A stretch of DNA of 64,000 bases, taken from positions 1 to 64,000 of the forward strand of contig NZ_PYAX01000008.1 of the NCBI RefSeq assembly GCF_003014735.1, in the 5' to 3' direction. Position numbers and translations under genes: made by a program. The notes beneath the pieces were generated by a model. It did no database searches. It had not been told where the DNA came from and saw nothing but the letters and a program-made list of their open reading frames with translations. Source of the DNA: Saccharothrix carnea (GTDB lineage Bacteria; Actinomycetota; Actinomycetes; Mycobacteriales; Pseudonocardiaceae). Shown here piece after piece: positions 35,317 through 44,597 of this stretch; the first letter of the stretch is position 1, and each line of letters opens with the position of its first letter.

Positions 35317-36354
35317 TCACGGCAGCGACGCGGGTAGCCCGAACGCCGGGAAGTGGGCGCCGTCCACGAAGGACGTGATCTCGCGGATCCGGTCGCCCCG
35401 CAACGTCAGCACGTCGATCGACCACGCCAGGTACGCGCCCGCGCCCTCGTCCCACAGGTAGCAGGCGGCGGCGGGCTGGCCGTTGGCGCCGGTCGGGAGG
35501 TGCCGCCACGGCGGGCACGACGTCAGCGGCACCCGCACGGCGAAGTCGGTGACCGCCTCGATGCCCCGGTACCAGTGCGGCATGGGCGGCATCGACCACG
35601 TCACGTCCTCGGTGAGCAGCGCGACCAGGGCGTCGGCGTCGCCGCGCTCCAACGCGGTGGAGTAGTCGGCCACGACCTGCCGCAGGCGCGCGTCGTCGAT
35701 CAGCCGCAACGTCCGCTGCCTGCCGCGTTCGGGCACCTTCTCGGCGACGACCCGCCGGGCGCGGGCCAGCGCGGAGTTCACCGACGTGGTGGAGGTGTTC
35801 ATCATGGTGGCGATCTCGGCCGCCGAGAACCCCAGCACCTCGAACAGCAGCAGCGCCGCCCGCTGGTTGCCGGGCAGGTGCTGCAGCGCGGCGACGAAGG
35901 CCAGTTCGACGGCTTCGCGCCGGTCGTAGCACCCGGCCGGCCCGCCGTCGCCCGGTCGCGCGTCGGGGTAGGGCCCGAGCCACGCCACGTCGGTCGCGGG
36001 ACCGCCGTCGACCACCGCCCGTTCGCTGGCGGGCCCCAGGTCGACCGGCAGGGCCCGCCGGCCGCGGCTCTCCACCGTGTCCAGGCACGTGCGGGTCGCC
36101 ACCGCGTACAGCCACGACCGCAGCGAGCTGCGCCCGGCGAAGCCGGGCAGCCCGCGCCACGCCCGGAGCAGGGCGTCCTGGAGGGCGTCGTCCGCGTCGT
36201 GGGTCGAGCCGAGCATGCGGTAGCAGTGGGCGTGCAGGTCCCGGCGCAGCGGCTCGACCAGGCGGGTGAACGCGGCACCGTCGCCCTCGCGGGCACGCGC
36301 CAGGTCGGGGTTCTCGACCGCCGTCGCCGAACTCGCCGGAAGAACTTCGCTCAC
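35317..36354 (-). CDS. ECF RNA polymerase sigma factor with SnoaL-like C-terminal domain (SigG/ECF56 type)
   Basis: 345 residues. Sigma region 2 (LHAHCYRMLGSTHDADDALQDALLRAWRGLPGF), region 4 (LPGNQRAALLLFEVLGFSAAEIATMMNTSTTSVNSALARARR), then a ~125-residue SnoaL/NTF2-like tail (YSTALERGDADALVALLTEDVTWSMPPMPHWYRG) that tunes activity in this class in place of an anti-sigma factor. GTG start, divergent from the alpha/beta hydrolase gene with ~78 bp between, a likely target. The inducing signal is unknown. Confidence 0.9.
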   Translation of the reverse strand: MSEVLPASSATAVENPDLARAREGDGAAFTRLVEPLRRDLHAHCYRMLGSTHDADDALQDALLRAWRGLPGFAGRSSLRSWLYAVATRTCLDTVESRGRRALPVDLGPASERAVVDGGPATDVAWLGPYPDARPGDGGPAGCYDRREAVELAFVAALQHLPGNQRAALLLFEVLGFSAAEIATMMNTSTTSVNSALARARRVVAEKVPERGRQRTLRLIDDARLRQVVADYSTALERGDADALVALLTEDVTWSMPPMPHWYRGIEAVTDFAVRVPLTSCPPWRHLPTGANGQPAAACYLWDEGAGAYLAWSIDVLTLRGDRIREITSFVDGAHFPAFGLPASLP

Positions 36355-36432
36355 GAGCGACGATTCTGCCCCACCCGGGGAGTCACCACCGGTGGACGAG
36401 CACTTCAGGACAGTTCCGAGGAGGATCCCCGA

Positions 36433-37248
36433 ATGACCGAGACCGCCACCACCGACACCCTGCGGGTGCCCGACGCGCTGCTGCACTACGAGCTGCGCGG
36501 CCGGGGCCCGTTGGTCGTGCTCGTCGCGGCGCCGATGGACGCCAGGTCGTTCGAGCCGCTGGCCGACCTGCTCGCCACCGACCACACCGTGCTCACCACC
36601 GACCCGCGCGGCATCCACCGCAGCAAGGTCGACGACCCGGACCGCGACGCCACGCCGGAGCTGCGCGCCGACGACCTGGCGCGGCTGATCCGGCACGCGG
36701 ACGCGGGTCCGGCGGCCGTGCTGGGTTCCAGCGGCGGCGCGGTCAGCGTGCTGGCGCTCGCGCAGGGGCACCCGGAGGTCGCGCACACCGTGATCGCGCA
36801 CGAACCGCCGCTGGACCAGCTCGTGCCCGACCGGGAGGACCTGCTGCGGCGGACCGACGAGATGGTCGCCACCTACCTGTCCGGCGACGCCGTGGGCGCC
36901 TGGCGACAGTTCCTGTCCATCGCGAACATCCACATGCCGGACGAGGTGGTCGAGCACGTGTTCGGCGGCGAGCGCGACCCGCAGGACCTCGCCGACGAGC
37001 GGTTCCAGTACGAGCACATGCTGCGGCCGACCGTCCGGTGGGTGCCCGACTTCGACGTGCTGCGCGCGGCGTCGAGCCGGATCGTGGTCGGCATCGGCGA
37101 GGACTCGGGCGGCGAGCTGTGCGAGCGCACGTCGAAGGCCTTGGCCGAGGGGCTCGGTGTGGAGCCGACGATGTTCCCGGGTGGCCACATCGGGTTCGTC
37201 GACGACCCGGAGCGGTTCGCCACCCGGCTGCGTGAGGTGCTGCGGTAG
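36433..37248 (+). CDS. Alpha/beta hydrolase
   Basis: 271 residues. Nucleophile elbow GSSGGAV (Ser in G-x-S-x-G), acid residue candidates in the 'VVGIGEDSGG' segment, and catalytic His in FPGGHIGFVDDP. Oxyanion region VVLVAAPMDARSF. Cytoplasmic, no signal peptide; substrate unknown (esterase or haloperoxidase-like). AGGAGG precedes the ATG. Divergent from the ECF sigma gene, suggesting shared regulation. Confidence 0.88.
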   Translation: MTETATTDTLRVPDALLHYELRGRGPLVVLVAAPMDARSFEPLADLLATDHTVLTTDPRGIHRSKVDDPDRDATPELRADDLARLIRHADAGPAAVLGSSGGAVSVLALAQGHPEVAHTVIAHEPPLDQLVPDREDLLRRTDEMVATYLSGDAVGAWRQFLSIANIHMPDEVVEHVFGGERDPQDLADERFQYEHMLRPTVRWVPDFDVLRAASSRIVVGIGEDSGGELCERTSKALAEGLGVEPTMFPGGHIGFVDDPERFATRLREVLR

Positions 37249-37360
37249 ACGAACCGGAGCCCCGCGCCGCGCCCGGCCGCGCACCTCCCGCGTGCTTCCC
37301 ACCCGGGACGGTCCGCGGTCGGGCTGCGTGAGGAGCTGGCGCGGACGCCGCCCCCGCCGG

Positions 37361-38563
37361 TTAGAGCCGTGCCACGCGGCGGTGGTCGACCACGACGGAC
37401 AGCGCGGCCACCGCCAGCCCGGCCAGGCTCAACGCGACCCCGACCCACGCGGTCGAGGTGTAGCCCCAGCCCGCGCCGATCGCCAGGCCGCCCAGCCACG
37501 CGCCCGCGCCGTTGGCGATGTTCAGCGCCGAGTGGTTGGACGACGACGCCAGCGACGGCGCGTCGGGGGAGGCGTCCATCAGCCGGACCTGCAACGCCGA
37601 GGCCAGCACCTGGGACACGAGCCCGATCAGGAACACCGTGCCGAACGCCATCACCGGCGAGGTCGCGGTCAGCGCGAACACCACCAGCACGACCGTCACC
37701 GCGATCAGCGAGCCGAACACCGTGCCCATGACCGAGCGGTCCACGAACCGGCCGCCGACCGTGGCGCCGAGCGTCATGCCGAGCCCGAACACCGCCAGCA
37801 CCCACGGCACGGCGGACGTCGACAGCGCGGTGACCTCGGTGGTGATGGGGGAGATGTAGGAGTAGACGGCGAACATGCCGCCGAACCCGATCATGCCGGT
37901 GAGCAGCGCGAACCACACCTGCGGCCGGCGGAACGCGCTCAGCTCGGCGGCCACGCTCGCGTCCCTCGGCGCCGGGACGCGCGGCAGCCACTTGGCCACC
38001 GCCAGCGCCGTCACGACCTCGATCACCGCCACCGCGAGGTACGCCACCCGCCACCCGATCTGCTGGCCGGCGGCGGTGGCGACCGGCACGCCGACCAGGT
38101 TGGCCACGGTCAGCCCGACCATGATCCGCGCGACCGCCGTGCCCCGGCGCTCCGGCGGCACGAGCGTGGTCGCCACGACGGCCGCGATGCCGAAGAACGC
38201 GCCGTGCGGCAACCCGGCCACGAACCGCGCCGTCATCAGCAGGCCGGTGTCCGGCGCGATGGCGGACAGCCCGTTGCCGACGGCCAGCGCGATCGTCAGC
38301 CCGATCAGCAGGCCCTTGCGGGGCAGCTTCGCGGCCAGCCCGGCGATGAGCGGCGCGCCGACCACCACGCCGAGCGCGTAGAGGCTGATCGCGTGGCCCG
38401 CGGTGGGGATGGAGATGTCGAACGTGGCCGCCATCTGCGGCAAGAGGCCCATGGTGGCGAACTCGGTCGTCCCGATGCCGAACCCGCCCAGCGCCAGGGC
38501 GGCCATCGCCGCCCCGCCGCCCTTGCCCCGACGGGTCACAGTGGACTCGACGGTCGCCGTCAT
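37361..38563 (-). CDS. MFS exporter (AraJ/CmlA-like DHA1 family)
   Basis: 400 residues, twelve helices. The N-terminal GGFGIGTTEFATMGLLPQMAATFDISIPTAGHAISLYALGVVVGAP segment is diagnostic of the sugar-efflux/chloramphenicol-exporter DHA1 subgroup (YdhP/AraJ). Motif A-like LAAKLPRKGLLIG and motif C-like RIMVGLTVANLVGVPVATAAGQ are present. Single gene with its own upstream AT-richer promoter region (38600-38640). Exported compound unknown. Confidence 0.9.
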   Translation of the reverse strand: MTATVESTVTRRGKGGGAAMAALALGGFGIGTTEFATMGLLPQMAATFDISIPTAGHAISLYALGVVVGAPLIAGLAAKLPRKGLLIGLTIALAVGNGLSAIAPDTGLLMTARFVAGLPHGAFFGIAAVVATTLVPPERRGTAVARIMVGLTVANLVGVPVATAAGQQIGWRVAYLAVAVIEVVTALAVAKWLPRVPAPRDASVAAELSAFRRPQVWFALLTGMIGFGGMFAVYSYISPITTEVTALSTSAVPWVLAVFGLGMTLGATVGGRFVDRSVMGTVFGSLIAVTVVLVVFALTATSPVMAFGTVFLIGLVSQVLASALQVRLMDASPDAPSLASSSNHSALNIANGAGAWLGGLAIGAGWGYTSTAWVGVALSLAGLAVAALSVVVDHRRVARL

Positions 38564-38752
38564 GCGTCGCTCCTGTCAGCTGTCCCGAGTCGACAGTGAC
38601 CACGCGACGTAGGTTGCTTAGCTACTGAAACGATTTTACCGGCCACCGCCGACCCACCCCGCACCTCACGGCCGTGCCGCTGCTCACACGGCCGGAAGTC
38701 GATGGACGGCGTCACGCCTGTGTGCCGTAATACCGGCGTCGAAGGGGGATCT

Positions 38753-39736
38753 GTGTTTTCACGACGGGTGAAGCCGCGGGCGCACGCCGAGTTGGTGCCG
38801 GCGCGCGAGGACGACGTCCTGGTGTCCGCGGGCGTCGGCCCGCACGGCGAGGTCGTCGCCCTGTGGTCGACGGCCGAGGGGCGTGAGGCGCTGCTCGCCT
38901 ACGACGGTGGCCCCGGCCGGCCGGCGTTCGCCGCGACGCGCGCCGAGCACCCGGTGGCCGCCCGGCTCACGGTGCGTGACGCTGTCGTGGAGGTCGCCGG
39001 CCTGACCCTCGCGCACTGCCAGGTCCAGCCGTTGCCGGGCGACCGGTTCCTGGTCGTCGGAGGACGGTGCCGGTGGCGGCCGGAGGGCGCCGAGCACAAC
39101 GCGCAGGTGATCGACTCCGCCGGCGACGTCGTGCGCACCGCCGTGCTCGGTGACGGCATCGGCCACCTCGCGACCACGCCGACCGGTCAGGTGTGGGTCG
39201 GCTACTTCGACGAGGGCGTGTACGGCAACTTCGGCTGGGGCGGTCCGGGTCCCGATCCGGTCGGCGGGCCGGGCCTGGTCCGGTTCGACCGGGACCTGCG
39301 GCGGGCCTGGGCGTTCCCCGGTGACGGCGACGCTCCCTCGATCGACGACTGCTACGCGCTGAACGTCGCCGGCGAGACGGCTTGGGCCAGTTACTACTCC
39401 GACTTCCCGGTCGTGCGCGTCGGCGACGGCGACCGGGTCGCGGTGTGGGCGAACGAGGTGGAAGGCGCGGGCGCCGTGGTCACCGACGGAACGCGGTGCG
39501 CGCTCGTCGGCGGTTACGGCAGGGACCACCACCTGGTCCGGATCGGCGAGTTGACCGGGGAGGGTCGGTTCGAGGTCCGGCACACGCGGCGGTTGGTGAT
39601 GCCCGGCCCCCGTTCACCTTCGCGGTGGACGATGGCCGGGCGCGGGGACGTGCTGCACCTGATCTCGGGCACGTCCCACTACCGGGTGGACCTCGATCAG
39701 CTGTCGGCCTTCGGGATGTCCAGCGCCGTGCCGTAG
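38753..39736 (+). CDS. Conserved hypothetical protein (beta-propeller-like)
   Basis: 327 residues, not a family I can name. Repeating short beta segments (GEVVALWSTAEGREALLAYDGG, DRFLVVGGRCRW, AQVIDSAGDVVRTAVLGDGIGHLATTPTGQVWVGYFDEGVYG, ETAWASYYSDFPVVRV) suggest a propeller-type fold. No signal peptide. GTG start chosen because AAGGGGG lies just upstream. Its 3' end overlaps the convergent PPOX gene by 40 bp. Confidence 0.75.
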   Translation: MFSRRVKPRAHAELVPAREDDVLVSAGVGPHGEVVALWSTAEGREALLAYDGGPGRPAFAATRAEHPVAARLTVRDAVVEVAGLTLAHCQVQPLPGDRFLVVGGRCRWRPEGAEHNAQVIDSAGDVVRTAVLGDGIGHLATTPTGQVWVGYFDEGVYGNFGWGGPGPDPVGGPGLVRFDRDLRRAWAFPGDGDAPSIDDCYALNVAGETAWASYYSDFPVVRVGDGDRVAVWANEVEGAGAVVTDGTRCALVGGYGRDHHLVRIGELTGEGRFEVRHTRRLVMPGPRSPSRWTMAGRGDVLHLISGTSHYRVDLDQLSAFGMSSAVP

Positions 39737-40092
39737 AGCCGGGTCGCGGGGAACGTGATGGTCAGCCGGCGGTCCGGTTCGAGGTCCGGGCCGTCCGTCG
39801 TCTCGACCAGCTCCGCGTCACCTTCCACCGCGGCGAACGACCACACGTCCGGTCCGCTCACGTGCAGCGCGACCCGGGGGTTGGCGCGGATCTGGCGTGC
39901 CTTGAGCCGGTCCGCCGTGGTGGACACGCGGATCACCCGCTCCTTCGCGTCCCACTGGTACAGCACGGTGGACAGGTGCGGGTGGCCGCTGCGCTTCACG
40001 GTGGCCAGCACGCCGAACTGCTGCGCGCCGAGCAGGTCCACCAGCTCGTCGTCGGTCAGGGTGCGGGGCGCGGGGCCGGCGTTGACAGTCAT
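39697..40092 (-). CDS. PPOX-class F420/FMN-dependent oxidoreductase
   Basis: 131 residues, split-barrel flavin/F420-binding fold: LLGAQQFGVLATVKRSGHPHLSTVLYQWDAKERVIRVSTTADRLKARQIRANPRVALHV, typical of PPOX-class F420-dependent enzymes in actinobacteria. Reaction unknown; such enzymes reduce quinones or unsaturated substrates. Follows the DHA2 MFS gene by 30 bp on the same strand, so it may be co-transcribed and under the MarR regulator. Confidence 0.85.
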   Translation of the reverse strand: MTVNAGPAPRTLTDDELVDLLGAQQFGVLATVKRSGHPHLSTVLYQWDAKERVIRVSTTADRLKARQIRANPRVALHVSGPDVWSFAAVEGDAELVETTDGPDLEPDRRLTITFPATRLYGTALDIPKADS

Positions 40093-40121
40093 GTCGATCT
40101 CCTTCGGTGCGGGTTCTTCAG

Positions 40122-41582
40122 TCAGCGGGAACGCTTGCGCAGGACGATCAGGGCGACCGCGAACGCGGCGGCCAGCAGCGCGGCGGCGACGGTGAACGCC
40201 ACGTGGTACCCGGCGGTCAGGGCGGCGGGCTCGGTGACGCCCGACGCCAACTCCTCCCCGGTCCGCGCGGCCGCCAGCGTGGACAGCACGGCCACGCCCA
40301 CCGCCATGCCGACCTGCTGCGTGGTGTTGAACAGGCCGGACACCAGGCCCGCGTCGTCCGGCTTCGCGTCGGACATGCCCAGCGACGCCAGCGCGGGCAG
40401 CACGAGCCCGCCACTGGCGATCAGCAGCATGACCGGCAGCAGGTCGGTGACGTAGTCGGCGTCCACCGGGACCACCGTCAGCTTCACCATCGCGCCCGCC
40501 AGCAGCACCAGCCCGACCAGCAGCACCGCCCGTTCACCGAACCGCGTGTTCAACCGGGCCGACACGAACAGCGACACACCGCCGATCGCGACCGCCGCCG
40601 GCAGCATCGCCAGCCCCATGCCGAGCGCGCTGTAGGCCAGCACCTCCTGCATGAACAGCGCCACGATGATCTGGAACGCGAACATCGCCGACAACGTCAG
40701 CACCTGCACCAGGTTCGCGCCGACCACGTTGCGGGAACGCAGGATCCGCAGCGGCATCAGCGGCGTCCGCGCCCGGGCCTGCCGAACGGTGAACGCGGCC
40801 AGCAGCGCCACCGACAACGCGCCCAGCCCGAGCGTGTGCGGCGCCGTCCACCCGTGCTCCTCGACCTTGACCACGGTGTAGATGCCGAGCATCAGGCCGC
40901 CGGTGACCAGCGCCGCGCCGAGCACGTCGGCACCGGCGGACAGGCCCGCGCCCCGGTCGGCGGGCAGCACGCGGATCGCCAGCAGCACGGTGGCCACGCC
41001 GATCGGCAGGTTGATGAAGAAGATCCAGTGCCAGCTCAGCGCGTCGGTCAGCACGCCGCCGAGCACCTGGCCGATGGACGCGCCCGCCGCACCGGTGAAG
41101 CTGAACACGCCGATCGCCTTGGCGCGTTCGGCGGGGTCGGTGAACAGGGTGACCAGGATGCCGAGCACGACGGCCGACGCCATCGCGCTGCCCGCGCCCT
41201 GCAGGAACCGGGCCGCGATCAGCAGGCCGGGCGTGGTCGCGGCGCCCGCCAGCAGCGACGCGGCGGTGAACACGACGTTCCCGGCCAGGAACATCGCCTT
41301 GCGGCCGATCAGGTCGCCGAGCCGCCCGGCGAGCAGCAGCAGGCCGCCGAACGCGATCAGGTAGGCGTTGACGGTCCAGCTCAGCCCGGCGGGGGAGAAG
41401 CCGAGGTCACGCTGGATGGCGGGCATGGCCACCGTGACGATGCTGCCGTCGAGGATGGTCATCAGCATCGCGGCGGACAGCACGACCAGCGCGGACCAAC
41501 GGCTCGCGCGGGGCTTGTCGGGCGCGGAGCCGAGCGCGGTGTCGAGTGGTGTTGCGAGTGGGGGTTCGAGCGGGGACGACAT
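40122..41582 (-). CDS. MFS multidrug exporter (DHA2, 14 TM)
   Basis: 486 residues, fourteen helices. Motif A GRLGDLIGRKAMFLAG, motif D1-like 'LDGSIVTVAMPAIQRDLGFSPAGLSWTVNAYLIAFGGLLLLAG' at the N-terminus, motif C GAAGASIGQVLGGVLTD. EmrB/QacA-type proton antiporter. Downstream of the MarR gene with a palindrome-like site in the 73-bp gap. Substrate unknown; the arrangement is that of an inducible drug pump. Confidence 0.92.
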   Translation of the reverse strand: MSSPLEPPLATPLDTALGSAPDKPRASRWSALVVLSAAMLMTILDGSIVTVAMPAIQRDLGFSPAGLSWTVNAYLIAFGGLLLLAGRLGDLIGRKAMFLAGNVVFTAASLLAGAATTPGLLIAARFLQGAGSAMASAVVLGILVTLFTDPAERAKAIGVFSFTGAAGASIGQVLGGVLTDALSWHWIFFINLPIGVATVLLAIRVLPADRGAGLSAGADVLGAALVTGGLMLGIYTVVKVEEHGWTAPHTLGLGALSVALLAAFTVRQARARTPLMPLRILRSRNVVGANLVQVLTLSAMFAFQIIVALFMQEVLAYSALGMGLAMLPAAVAIGGVSLFVSARLNTRFGERAVLLVGLVLLAGAMVKLTVVPVDADYVTDLLPVMLLIASGGLVLPALASLGMSDAKPDDAGLVSGLFNTTQQVGMAVGVAVLSTLAAARTGEELASGVTEPAALTAGYHVAFTVAAALLAAAFAVALIVLRKRSR

Positions 41583-41623
41583 GGGTCTCTCCTGTTCCGG
41601 GCGTGACAGGAGGAACCGTAGCG

Positions 41624-41645
41624 GATAGTTTTGTTACAGACAATC
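41624..41645. promoter_or_regulatory. Candidate MarR operator
   Basis: AT-rich imperfect inverted repeat with GATAGT at one end and ACAATC at the other (5 of 6 pair), 42 bp before the DHA2 exporter start and just after the MarR stop. Size and position suit a MarR dimer; the match is modest. Confidence 0.4.
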
Positions 41646-41655
41646 TCTTTCGGGC

Positions 41656-42144
41656 TTACCTGCTGCTCTCGCGGGCCCGGCGGGCCGTCTGCGGTGCCGG
41701 GATGGGGGTGGCCAAGTGGCCGTTGACCAGCAGGTTCAGCGCGTGCAGGAGCGCTTCGCGATCTTCGCCCGGCAGCGAGTCGAGGGCGGCCCGGTGCACG
41801 CCGTCCACGATCGCCTGGCTCTGCCTGGCCAGCTCGGCGCCCTTCTCGGTGACGGCGACGATCCGGGCCCGCCGGTCGGTGCCGGACGGCCGGCGCTCGG
41901 CGAGGCCGGCCTTCTCCAGCGCGTCGACGGTGACCACCATCGTGGTCTTGTCCATGTCGCCGATCTCGGCCAGCTGGATCTGCGTGCGCTCCTCCTGCAG
42001 GGCGTGCACGAGGACGCAGTGCATGCGCGCGGTCAGGCCGATCTCGGCCAGCGCCGCCGCCATCCGGGTGCGCAGCACGTGACCGGTGTGGTCCAGCAGG
42101 AACGACAGGTCGGATTCGGTGCGGGCTGGGGCCATGGCGGACAT
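41656..42144 (-). CDS. MarR-family transcriptional regulator
   Basis: 162 residues, winged helix with LTARMHCVLVHALQEERTQIQLAEIGDMDKTTMVVTVDALEKAGLAERRPSGTDRRARIVAVTEKGAEL, where the DRRAR wing is diagnostic. Likely represses the DHA2 exporter that follows on the same strand and responds to the exported compound. ATG start; a second ATG 9 bp downstream is possible. Confidence 0.92.
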   Translation of the reverse strand: MSAMAPARTESDLSFLLDHTGHVLRTRMAAALAEIGLTARMHCVLVHALQEERTQIQLAEIGDMDKTTMVVTVDALEKAGLAERRPSGTDRRARIVAVTEKGAELARQSQAIVDGVHRAALDSLPGEDREALLHALNLLVNGHLATPIPAPQTARRARESSR

Positions 42145-42195
42145 GGCCCCAGTCTAGCTACCAGGACAACACCGGATTATCCGCAAGAGATCGAG

Positions 42196-43548
42196 TTACG
42201 CCACCGGTGGGTGGGCGTTGCGCAGCAGTTCCCGGAACTGCGCCGAGTGCCACTGGCCGGCCGGTGGCGCGTCCCGCCACGCCCCGGTCGGGCGTGTGCT
42301 GCCACCGGGCCACCCCTGGTAGTCCGGGTCGCACTCGCGGTTGAAGTTCTCGTCGGCGATCGGCAGCGGGATGCTCGCGCCGTCCGACTCGCCCGGCGGC
42401 TTCATCCACACGTACGCGTCGGTGTTCGGCCGGGGCGCGGCGACCGGCCGCTCGCCCAGGCCCGTGCCGACCTGGTTGCACCAGTTGGAGATTCGCAGCC
42501 TGCGGTCGATCCGGCTGGTGTCGACGTAGACGTCCACGCTCGTCTCCGGGCCGGGCGCGGTCGGCCGGTTCGGGCCGCCCCAGCCGTTGCGCGAGGTGTC
42601 GACCAGCACGCCGACGCCCGGGTCGAAGCCCGCCGCGACCGCCTCGGCCCGGAAGAAGTCGGCGAAGGACAGCTCGTCGAGGAACGGGTTCCAGTCCACC
42701 CACCTGGTCTGCTGGATGTGCTGCCCGTTGATCATCGTCTTGACGATGAACTCCTCGCGCAGCACCGAGTAGTCGGCGGTGTTGGTGATGAAGCCGTGCA
42801 CGGTGCCGAGCCTGCTGCCGCCCGAGGTCGCCGCCTTCGCCAGCAGCCCCAGCGTGGGCTTGCGGTTGTCGTCCCAACCGATGTTCCCGTGGTGGGTGAT
42901 GTCGAGGTAGCTGTAGACGTTGCGGATCGCGCCGAGCTTCGCCAGCGCGTACCCGATGCCCTCGGTGTAGGAGCCGTTGGCCTTGACGGTCTCGCAGGCC
43001 TGGGTGGCCCACGCGCGCGGCAACGTGTGGGTCACCAGGTACGGCAGCGAGTTGGGCTCCACGACCGCGACGACCCGCAGCCGCGAGTACGCCGGGTGGG
43101 CCAGGATCGCGGCGATCGGGTCGACGAACTCCTGCTTGTAGCGCGGCAGCTCGTTCGCGGCGAGCCGGCCGTTGGTGGCCAGCCGGCCGCAATCGCGGCC
43201 GGGCAGGTTCCACAGCACGAGCTGGACCAGGGTGGCGCGCTGCCGCAGCGCCTCGTCCAGGTGCGCGCGCAGCCCCATCTTCCCGTTCGTGCCCTGGATG
43301 GACTCGATGCTGTCCAGCCACACGCCGGTCGGCTGGCCGGCGACGGCCGCGCCGCCCGGTTCGGCGGCGGCCCGCGCGGACCACTCCGGGTTGACGTAGG
43401 CACGGGCGCCGACGTACGGGTTGTCCACGCGCGGCGACCAGTGGGGGACCGTGCTCGCGCCGGCCGGGGCGGCGACCGCGAGCCCGGCGGCGACCGCGAC
43501 CGCCGTCAGCACGTGGCCGACGCGTAAGAGAGACCTCATGGACTGCAT
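42196..43548 (-). CDS. GH6 family secreted cellulase/cellobiohydrolase-like protein with Asn at the catalytic-acid position
   Basis: 450 residues: signal peptide to APAGAS (~residue 32), then a GH6 domain without a CBM. Family landmarks: WLDSIESI, LWNLPGRDCGRLATNGRL (Asp119 matches the conserved Asp next to the active site), YSYLDITHHGNIGWDDN, LVDTSRNGWGG, and WMKPPGESDG (Lys383, Glu387, Asp389). The acid motif normally reads E-[PIV]-D-S-L-[PA]-N; here it is EPNSLPY, codon AAC at 43051-43053, so Asn166 replaces the proton donor. The protein may be inactive, altered in mechanism, or a binding protein. No CebR box found upstream. Confidence 0.9.
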   Translation of the reverse strand: MQSMRSLLRVGHVLTAVAVAAGLAVAAPAGASTVPHWSPRVDNPYVGARAYVNPEWSARAAAEPGGAAVAGQPTGVWLDSIESIQGTNGKMGLRAHLDEALRQRATLVQLVLWNLPGRDCGRLATNGRLAANELPRYKQEFVDPIAAILAHPAYSRLRVVAVVEPNSLPYLVTHTLPRAWATQACETVKANGSYTEGIGYALAKLGAIRNVYSYLDITHHGNIGWDDNRKPTLGLLAKAATSGGSRLGTVHGFITNTADYSVLREEFIVKTMINGQHIQQTRWVDWNPFLDELSFADFFRAEAVAAGFDPGVGVLVDTSRNGWGGPNRPTAPGPETSVDVYVDTSRIDRRLRISNWCNQVGTGLGERPVAAPRPNTDAYVWMKPPGESDGASIPLPIADENFNRECDPDYQGWPGGSTRPTGAWRDAPPAGQWHSAQFRELLRNAHPPVA

Positions 43549-43780
43549 ACCTCCGGTTGATCACAACGATGTGAGGGAGGCGGTGTGCTGCCACCGTACC
43601 GCGATCGCGCGACTACCGGCCGTGATCGCGCGGAAGCGGCTTCGGTGGCGGAAACTCCCGGCGGACCGGCGCCGGGTCGACGCACGACCCGCCGGGAGCA
43701 CCCTTTCCGCGCCGGACGTCATCGGTCGGCGGTCGTGACCGTTTTTCCGCACGTCGCGGCGGGCTGGTGACGCGGTGGAA
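43549..43780. other. Intergenic region, no gene seen
   Basis: About 230 bp between the GH6 start and the lamin-tail gene end, both minus strand. It should hold the GH6 promoter. I see no convincing operator, terminator or small gene. Confidence 0.4.
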
Positions 43781-44382
43781 TCACGGAGTGGGCAGCGCGG
43801 CGGTTCCGTAGCTGAACCGGGAAATCGGGTTCCCGTTCGTGTCCCGCAATTGTGCGGTGTCACCCTGGTCATTCCCGATCGGGCGGCCCTTGCCGCAGGA
43901 GAAACCGCCCCACTGCGGGTGGACCTGATTGGTATAGATCCGGATGCGCCGGCCCGGTTGCGGCACCGTGCCGGGCGGGAACGTGAAGTCCTGCCCCGGG
44001 TCGTCCGCGCCGAGCACCCAGTTCGAGATGTCGCCGGGCACGCTGCCCCGGTTGACGATCTCGACGTACTCGTCGGCCTGGCTCGTCTTGACCTGGCCCT
44101 TGTGCTGGACGTGCGTGATCGCGATCTCGGGGCGGCCCGCCTTGGCGAAGATGGCCACCACGTCGGCGCTGTTCGCGCCGTTCTCGGGGCTGATGAACTT
44201 GCGGACGACCTGCCCGCCCTGCTTGAAACCGCTGATGACGACGGCGTACTCGTCGCCGTCGGCGGTCACGGTCTGGGGTGAGACGAACGTGGGCAGGTGA
44301 CGTGGTCCGTGGCCGGTCCGGAGAGGTTGGGCGGGGTGACGCTGGTGCTCGGCCAGGTGCCGGTGGTCGTGGCGCTGCTCAT
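43781..44382 (-). pseudogene. Lamin tail domain (LTD) protein, apparent 5' frameshift
   Basis: From ATG at 44382 the sequence reads MSSATTTGTWPSTSVTPPNLSGPATDHVT and would soon hit a stop. The frame one base over continues LPTFVSPQTVTADGDEYAVVISG and into a lamin tail domain (ADEYVEIVNRGSVPGDISNWVLGADDPGQDFTFPPGTVPQPGRRIRIYTN) to the stop. Both parts have strong G/C third positions in their own frame, so a single frameshift near 44292-44299 best explains the data, either a mutation or a sequence error. LTDs are small beta-sandwich modules often linked to cell-surface or nuclease proteins. No signal peptide is seen. Confidence 0.7.
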
Positions 44383-44597
44383 GGGATTCGATCATTCGCC
44401 CGCGCGGAGGTGATCGGTAATACCGCGTTGAGGTGAGGGCATTCACAGGCATTCGCGTGCGATGCCGAGCCGAGTGGGCCGCACAGGTCCCCGTGCCCTC
44501 ATCCGGGTCGGCGGTGACACCTGGTCGGCCCAATTGCCGCACAAATGCGTATTCGTCGGGGCGAACGGCGTCCGGTCCCCGTGGTCGGAGGGAGTGG
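44383..44597. other. Intergenic region, no gene seen
   Basis: About 215 bp between the LTD gene start and the response regulator stop, both minus strand. It probably carries the LTD promoter (TAATACC near 44417). No repeat or operator recognised. Confidence 0.35.
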
